A stretch of 64,000 nucleotides of DNA, taken from NCBI RefSeq assembly GCF_011075055.1, contig NC_058146.1, forward strand, positions 806,001-870,000, given 5' to 3'. A model generated the notes under the pieces. It was not told where the DNA came from. It saw nothing but the letters and a program-made list of their open reading frames with translations, and made no database searches. Positions within the stretch are counted from its first letter, which is position 1. The number at the start of each line of letters is the position of its first letter. Positions 58,301-64,000 of the stretch are shown here, piece after piece. This DNA is from Mangifera indica (Eukaryota > Streptophyta > Magnoliopsida > Sapindales > Anacardiaceae). A program made the translations under genes and the position numbers.

Positions 58301-61300
58301 GGGGATCTTGCTAGAGTGGTGGGTAAACTTGTACTTTATTAACTTTTATTTGACATTATGCTTGAGTCAAGTTATAAATTGTGTTCAACTGGAACATGTT
58401 TGATTAGAAGTAATTGAGTTCTTGACTAATTTTGTTGTCAAACTTTACTATGAAGTTCAGTATGTTCCTTTGTTTAACAGGTCATTTCTGCCTCCCTTGT
58501 TGAATTGTGGTAGGCTTGTTTTGTAATTGTAAAAGCAACCTTAACTGTGAAGGAATATTGGTTAATTTCGCATAGATAGATTTCTTTTTTAACTGGGGCA
58601 GGTTTGTTATGCAATGAGTGTCATAGATGTTTTTCCGGCCTATGTTTGTATTTGGTGGAGCACTTGGCAGTTTTTCTTATTCAATTTAGTCTGCTTGCCT
58701 ACATGTGTACTTTCTGTGTTGATCATTATTTATACATTTTGTACATTTTCTTATGGGGGAAAATTAAGATTGTGATGTTCAAGTTGTCAGAAAGTTTAAC
58801 TTCAGAGCTACTGGTTATATATGTAGTTTAAAAGTTTCTATTGTTTCCTACTCAGTGTGGCTGGTATTCTTTTTCCCTTGTATTCTTCAAGGTGTCTGCT
58901 TCTTCAGGTCATTCTTCATCAGGTTTATTCTCTTTGCAATATATGGTGATTCAGTTTGTGTTTGCAGTTATGAAGTCTACTTTAGTTTTTAGTACAAGTT
59001 GTACTGAAGAGAAAAATGATACATGAGGATATAAAGACCACCCTGAAGACAAAAATATCATGAAGGGGAAACCATCCTATTCAAAGACATCCAGAAATAC
59101 ATATCTATGTTCCACCATATAATCTACCAACCCTGTTCTAAACAAAATTGAAATCTAAACTTACAGAACTACCTCAAAAGCCTGTCTCAGTCAGATGGAT
59201 AAAGAAAATTGAAGAATCTTTAAATTCATTTGAAACCTAAATGGAGGATATAGACAAGATCTTCTTATAATCTTTGTATGAGACCAAAGATTCCAGTCAC
59301 GTTGTGATGTTGTGATATATGCAAGATATAATCTTATGCTTCCTTTCCTTTTCTAGCAACAGGTCATACATAGTTTTCTTCATTGTTGATTGAATATCAT
59401 TGTGCATTTGTGGAGGAGAAAAAACTGTGGTACTTGTTTGGATGGAGGAATAGAGAAGTATTTGGAGACGATAAGGATGAGAGCGTGGAGTTGCAATGGA
59501 AATGATTCCAGACTCTTGCTTGTTAGTTGGCATCAGGGATAAAGCATTTTGAAGCTATTTCTTTGCTAATTAAATTTGATTTTATGGATGTTGTTTTTTA
59601 TTTTTCAGATTGCTTTTGCTCTGTTTGAGTGAGTTTTACTGAAGTTGTTGCATTCATGTTTAGTTTTCTCTTTGATTTTGACTTCTAGTTCACCCCTGTG
59701 TATATTATATTAAATAAAGAAATTTTTATTGTGTCTAATAATGATTTATTTTTCTAATTATTACTTTATGTTTTATAGTTTACTAGTGAATATGATAAGT
59801 ATCCTAGCCTAATTGCAGAGCAATCAAATTTATTCGGCTAGCATAAAATGATTACTTACGGAGTTTTTCACTGTGACTTTTGATTAGGGTGGTTTTGGAA
59901 TGAGACAATATGTATCCGAACTTATGCCTCTTATTGTTGAAGCTTTATTGGATGGAGCAGCTGTTGCAAAGCGTGAAGTGGCTGTGACAACTCTTGGTCA
60001 AGTTGTCCAGAGCACTGGGTATGTGGCATGCCTCTTTTGTTGATTTATGGTCAATAATTTTTCTTAAGAATTAAATGTTCTTTTTTGTCTCTTTTGATAA
60101 AAATGTAGATTATGCTCATTCACTTTATGTTCAATAAATCATTTTTTTGAGGTCTCTTTTTAATAATTGATTCCCACATGTGATGAGTCACATACCAAAT
60201 GTATTTTTTCCTTCTACACTGATGCATTTTACTTGTTTATGAATGCCCTTCTGCAAAAATCAACTGTATAGGTAATATAATATTATTTTGCTCAAGACAT
60301 GAAAGTAATCTTAACTAGGTGCATAGCAGTCTTTTAGTGAATTAGGATAATATTTTCTACTCCTTTTGTTGGAATAAATTAAGCACCCACTATGTAGACA
60401 TTTTTGGTATCAATGTTTGTAATATCCTCTATATTTACTTTTAATATCTGTTTTGTTTTACTATCTTGTGGTGGACTGATGGTTATCCATCTCTGTATCT
60501 ATCCTTATTATTCATTGTATTTAGTTCCATGTTTCTTATCCGATAAGAAAGGGTAGTCTTAAAACATTTTGCTGTACGATTTTGGCAGGTATGTGATAAC
60601 TCCATATTATGAATACCCACAATTACTTGTCTTGCTCTTGAAAATGTTGAATGGTGAGTTAGTTTGGTCTACAAGACGTGAAGTGTTAAAGGTATACTTT
60701 TGGGCTGGAATGCTTTGTCACATCCTCTGAATGTGTTGCCATGCTAAAACATTCCTGGACATCTCCAGGTGATTGGGATTATGGGTGCTTTGGATCCTCA
60801 TGTGCAAAAAAGAAATCATCAACTGTCAGGGTCGCATGGAGAAGTTATCCGTACTGCCAATGATTCTGGCCAACACATTCCTTCTGTGGATGAGTTACCA
60901 ATGGACCTTTGGCCATCATTTGCTACATCTGAAGATTATTATTCCACGGTAATAATAGAAAGATGAAATGGTAGCAGTTATACCTGTTATGTAGTTCTCT
61001 TTTCTAGCATGTCTTTATTTCTCTATAAGCCTATGACTTTCAGGTTGCTATAAATTCTCTCATGCGAATTCTGAGAGATCCTTCACTTGCTAGTTACCAC
61101 CAAAAGGTGGTAGGATCTCTGATGTTCATATTTAAGGTAACTTTAATGTAATGAATGCTATTATTGTTCTCTGTTATTGGTGATTTTTTTGGGTCTTACA
61201 TGATGTTTATTAATTTTATATTTTCCCTTGTGAGGTTAGTCAATGGGCCTTGGTTGTGTTCCTTACTTACCAAAGGTTTGTATTCTAACTTTTCAGTAAA

Positions 61301-63968
61301 TAATAAACTCTCTTCTGCAAAATCATACTGTTTGGTAGGAACTTTAGTTTCTGAAGCATGATATATTATGTGAAAACTACCTTTTCATGCTTTCCTTGTT
61401 TTAAAAAAGGAAAAGGAAAATGAAAATTCAATTTTGAAACTGTAGTATGTTTGTTGTAATTTATGGTTAAGTATGTAGACAAATTAACATTTTCTGGAAA
61501 AATGTGTACCTTCAATGTGAATGCCTATCTTTAATCTTATACTGAGGATTTAAAATTTCAGGTGATAATCTTGTGTTTAGAGATTTGTTTTATATGATTC
61601 TTGAATATTTCTTTTCCTTGTGCTGAAATTTTTTCTTTCTTCTTAACAACTCTGATTGGATTATGCTTGGTGATCTGTGATTTCCCTTGGCCATTTTCCT
61701 GTAGGTGTTGCCTGATCTCTTTCTCATAGTTCGTGCATGCGATGATTATCTGAAGGATTATATAACATGGAAGCTAGGGACTCTTGTGTCTATAGTACAA
61801 CAGGTACATATAGATGTGAAATTGTTTTGGCACATTTACTTATTTTTAATTTTTTTTTGGTTTTTATGGGTGTCAGAATATATGAATTTCTAATTTCTTG
61901 TGCAGCATATTCGTAAATATTTGCAAGAATTGTTCTCTCTAATTTCTGAATTATGGTCATCCTTCAGTTTGCCAGCTACTAATCGTACTTCTCGTGGTCT
62001 TCCGGTATGTATATTTTCTGTGTGTTTTTAATCAGAAGTTAGGATAATATGCATTTTTATTGTTCTCTATATTTATGTGTTCTGTTCTCAATGCTTCCCT
62101 GGATTCTTTCCCCTTTGCACAGGTTCTGCATCTCGTGGAGCAGCTTTGCTTGGCCCTTAATGATGAGTTCAGAACACATCTTCCTGTTATTCTTCCATGT
62201 TGCATTCAAGTTCTAAGTGATGCTGAGCGATGCAATGACTACACCTATGTTCTTGACATTCTCCACACCCTTGAAGTGTTTGGTGGTTGGTGTTCTCTAT
62301 CTCATGATAATTCGTTTAATTATTTAACATTTTGCTTGTCTAAACTGGTGTTTTTTTTGTCCAGTAAGGAAGTATATTGTAAAAAGAACAATCATTTGTA
62401 GTTTGAACTTCGTACTAATTTCTAATTTAAAGTAAATTGCCATTTGGCATTAGTCATTCAATCTCTCATTAATGTGAGCTGTGGCCTTTAGTTTACTTAT
62501 CATATTAAAAGAAAAGAAAGCAAACACAATGAAATAAAAGAGAAATTTTTGTATCCGCTTTTCTTCTACTTTGACAGAAGAGTTAATTATTTCATAGAAT
62601 TTATTTTAAAAAATCAATAATTGAAAAAAAAAAAGAAAAGAAATTCATAATTGGGGAAGCACCTTGAATTACAACTAACAAACCACGAAGATGTGTGGGA
62701 TCTGTGCTATATTCTTTTTTCTTTTTATAGGGCTGTAAAAAGTTCAATTTTTGTTAGTATGGTATGCCTTGAGTTTTGTACACTTCTAACGGGTTGCTGC
62801 TGGATGATTGGACCTGTGAACTGCCGTGGACCTAGAATATTTTATCTAGGGAAGTCAGTGTGCAAAAGAAATAAATAACTGTAGGGACCAGGATACGGAG
62901 AATTATAATATAACAAATATTTATATACAGCTTTTTAGTTATTTAATTACTTCCTCTGTTACCAATGTGTGTCTGCAATTACCTGAAAAGTCAATTAAGG
63001 TTGTTTCACCGGAGTGTTTACAATATTTGTGGTCCTTTGATGTGCTCTGAAGAAAAGATGCTGAGGGCTTTGTGGTAGGTTCATGGTGCTTTTATGTAAG
63101 CCGGTGCTTCTTAGTGAGGCATTTTCTAAGATTCTCTTAATTCTTAGTTCTCTTGTCTTGTAAAACATTGATTTTTGAAGTTTACCTAATCAATTTTGGC
63201 CAGTATCTTCTGCCTGAAAGAGAAGAATAATTTGTCATTAGGAGAGAGAAAAGAGAAGCATGCTTTAAGAAAAACTCTATTTAAAGAATTTCTAGTGTGG
63301 AGCTTAGAAAGGCAAACCCGAGGTGGCTAAAAAATATTGTTTTGTTATATTTCAGGCTTACATACATGCAGTGCCCCATAGTTTTGACAAATTACTATAT
63401 GCACTTGACCACTAGGTTGGTGGACTATGCATCATTGAGATAACATTTACATGCATGATTAATAGACTTTGGACATGATAGTTGCAGCATGTATTCTTAA
63501 CCATTCAAAGTCCATTTATTTGATGATCCCCAAGTTTTTTTGTAGTTGGTGCAAAAACCATGTTATTCATGGATTCATTATATATATATTTGTAATATAT
63601 AAAGTTGCAACCTGGTGAAACATCTCATTGCAATTACATGATATAGGGACACTGGATGAGCATATGCATCTGGTTCTTCCTGCACTTATTCGATTGTTTA
63701 AAGTGGATGCTTCTGTGGATATAAGGCATGCGGCTATCAAAACTTTGACTAGATTGATACCTCGTGTGCAGGTTGACACCTTAGCTTTATCCAATTGACT
63801 CTAGAATAAAATTCCTTTTTATATTCAAATTTAACGTTTTACCCTTTTGAATTCCTCTCAATTTATTTCATTGGTGGTTCTTGTTTCTTTTTCTGTTAAT
63901 TGCTTTTCCTCTCAGGTTACTGGTCATATATCTGCCCTTGTGCACCACTTAAAGCTGGTCTTGGATGG
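49371..63968 (+). CDS. TOR: TOR serine/threonine kinase, N-terminal HEAT-repeat part (partial, runs off the window)
   Basis: Twenty-four exons, about 1080 residues of a protein usually near 2470: 49371-49493, 49608-49946, 50113-50187, 50533-50705, 53390-53488, 53891-54050, 54185-54328, 54469-54644, 54737-54941, 55018-55212, 55801-55953, 57010-57131, 57994-58093 (or 57991), 58223-58318, 59888-60018, 60589-60691, 60769-60948, 61044-61136, 61240-61275, 61705-61803, 61906-62004, 62123-62285, 63647-63771, 63916-63968. All phases close. It starts [20 protein letters not shown]. Plant TOR text includes [60 protein letters not shown] and [15 protein letters not shown]. This is the HEAT-repeat solenoid that contacts RAPTOR and LST8-complex partners. 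The FAT, FRB and kinase domains lie beyond the window. TOR drives growth from nutrient and auxin signals. Large introns 4, 11, 12, 14 and 22 hold no gene. Confidence 0.97.
49947..50101 (+). repeat. 76-bp tandem duplication filling TOR intron 2
   Basis: GTTTATGGTTATGTGCTTTC begins at 49947 and again at 50023 with only a few differences (T-run length, GCAGCAT against CACCGTG). Without it the intron would be about 90 bases. Both splice sites are intact. Confidence 0.92.
50706..53389 (+). other. TOR intron 4 (2.7 kb)
   Basis: The longest intron of the gene seen here. It is T-rich and shows no exon matching TOR, since the flanking exons join directly as QW|YYRMFEA. A short open frame at 51883-52065 has no recognisable relatives. 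No clear terminal repeats were found. Confidence 0.7.
55330..55350. repeat. A21 homopolymer in TOR intron 10
   Basis: Twenty-one consecutive A on the plus strand, followed by a GAGTAAAAAA context. It could be the tail of a small retroelement, but no body or duplication was identified. Confidence 0.9.
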
Positions 63969-64000
63969 GTTAGTTTCCACTTCTCTAATGTCAAATCATG

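Noticed and set aside
59027..59280. Possible retroelement remnant in TOR intron 14
   Set aside because: The composition differs slightly from the intron around it, but I found no reverse-transcriptase motif or terminal repeat.

Overview
This is nuclear DNA of a flowering plant, most likely a eudicot. The genes are rich in short introns with GT-AG borders, the space between genes is very AT-rich, and the proteins belong to plant families: DUF1005, CGR pectin methyltransferase, type I MADS-box and plant-type TOR. I cannot name the species from sequence alone. Exon structures were built by hand from splice sites and reading-frame continuity. In every multi-exon gene proposed here the phases close without a frameshift.

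Layout. 0.7-6.0 kb (-): 11-exon DUF21/CBS-pair protein of the CNNM/MGR magnesium-transport family. 8.3-11.7 kb (+): Golgi pectin methyltransferase of the CGR2/CGR3 type. 13.1-14.5 kb (-): NOPCHAP1-like (DUF4598) snoRNP chaperone. 15.6-18.6 kb (+): acidic, sequon-rich single-pass membrane protein with an intron in its 5' UTR. 19.8-21.0 kb (-): 113-residue membrane protein in three exons. 22.8-24.2 kb (-): DUF1005 protein. 24.2-30.2 kb: gene-free, with a nested cluster of non-autonomous Mutator-like elements. 30.3-36.3 kb (-): two tandem type I (M-alpha, AGL62-like) MADS-box genes with repeat-rich DNA between and upstream. 36.3-40.1 kb: gene-free, with a tandem duplication of about 0.49 kb. 40.1-42.7 kb (-): TRAPPC1/Bet5. 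44.9-48.0 kb (+): 816-residue two-transmembrane protein whose promoter carries four mitosis-specific (MSA-type) AACGG cores and whose protein has a KEN motif. 49.4 kb to the window end (+): the N-terminal HEAT-repeat part (24 exons, about 1080 residues) of the TOR kinase, cut off by the window.

The genes form no obvious pathway. They are the usual independent housekeeping genes of a plant chromosome, joined by the two MADS genes, which are a local tandem pair. The accessory content is mainly DNA transposons: a Mutator-like family with long terminal inverted repeats (two copies with 9-bp target-site duplications, one perfect and one 8/9), an AT-rich MITE family, and a 414-bp inverted-repeat element in an intron. 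The points I consider most worth following are the predicted G2/M control of the 816-residue membrane protein, the intron difference and coding minisatellite in the MADS pair, the nested Mutator-like cluster with a 27-bp-arm hairpin, and the tandem splice acceptor and 36-nt microexon in TOR.
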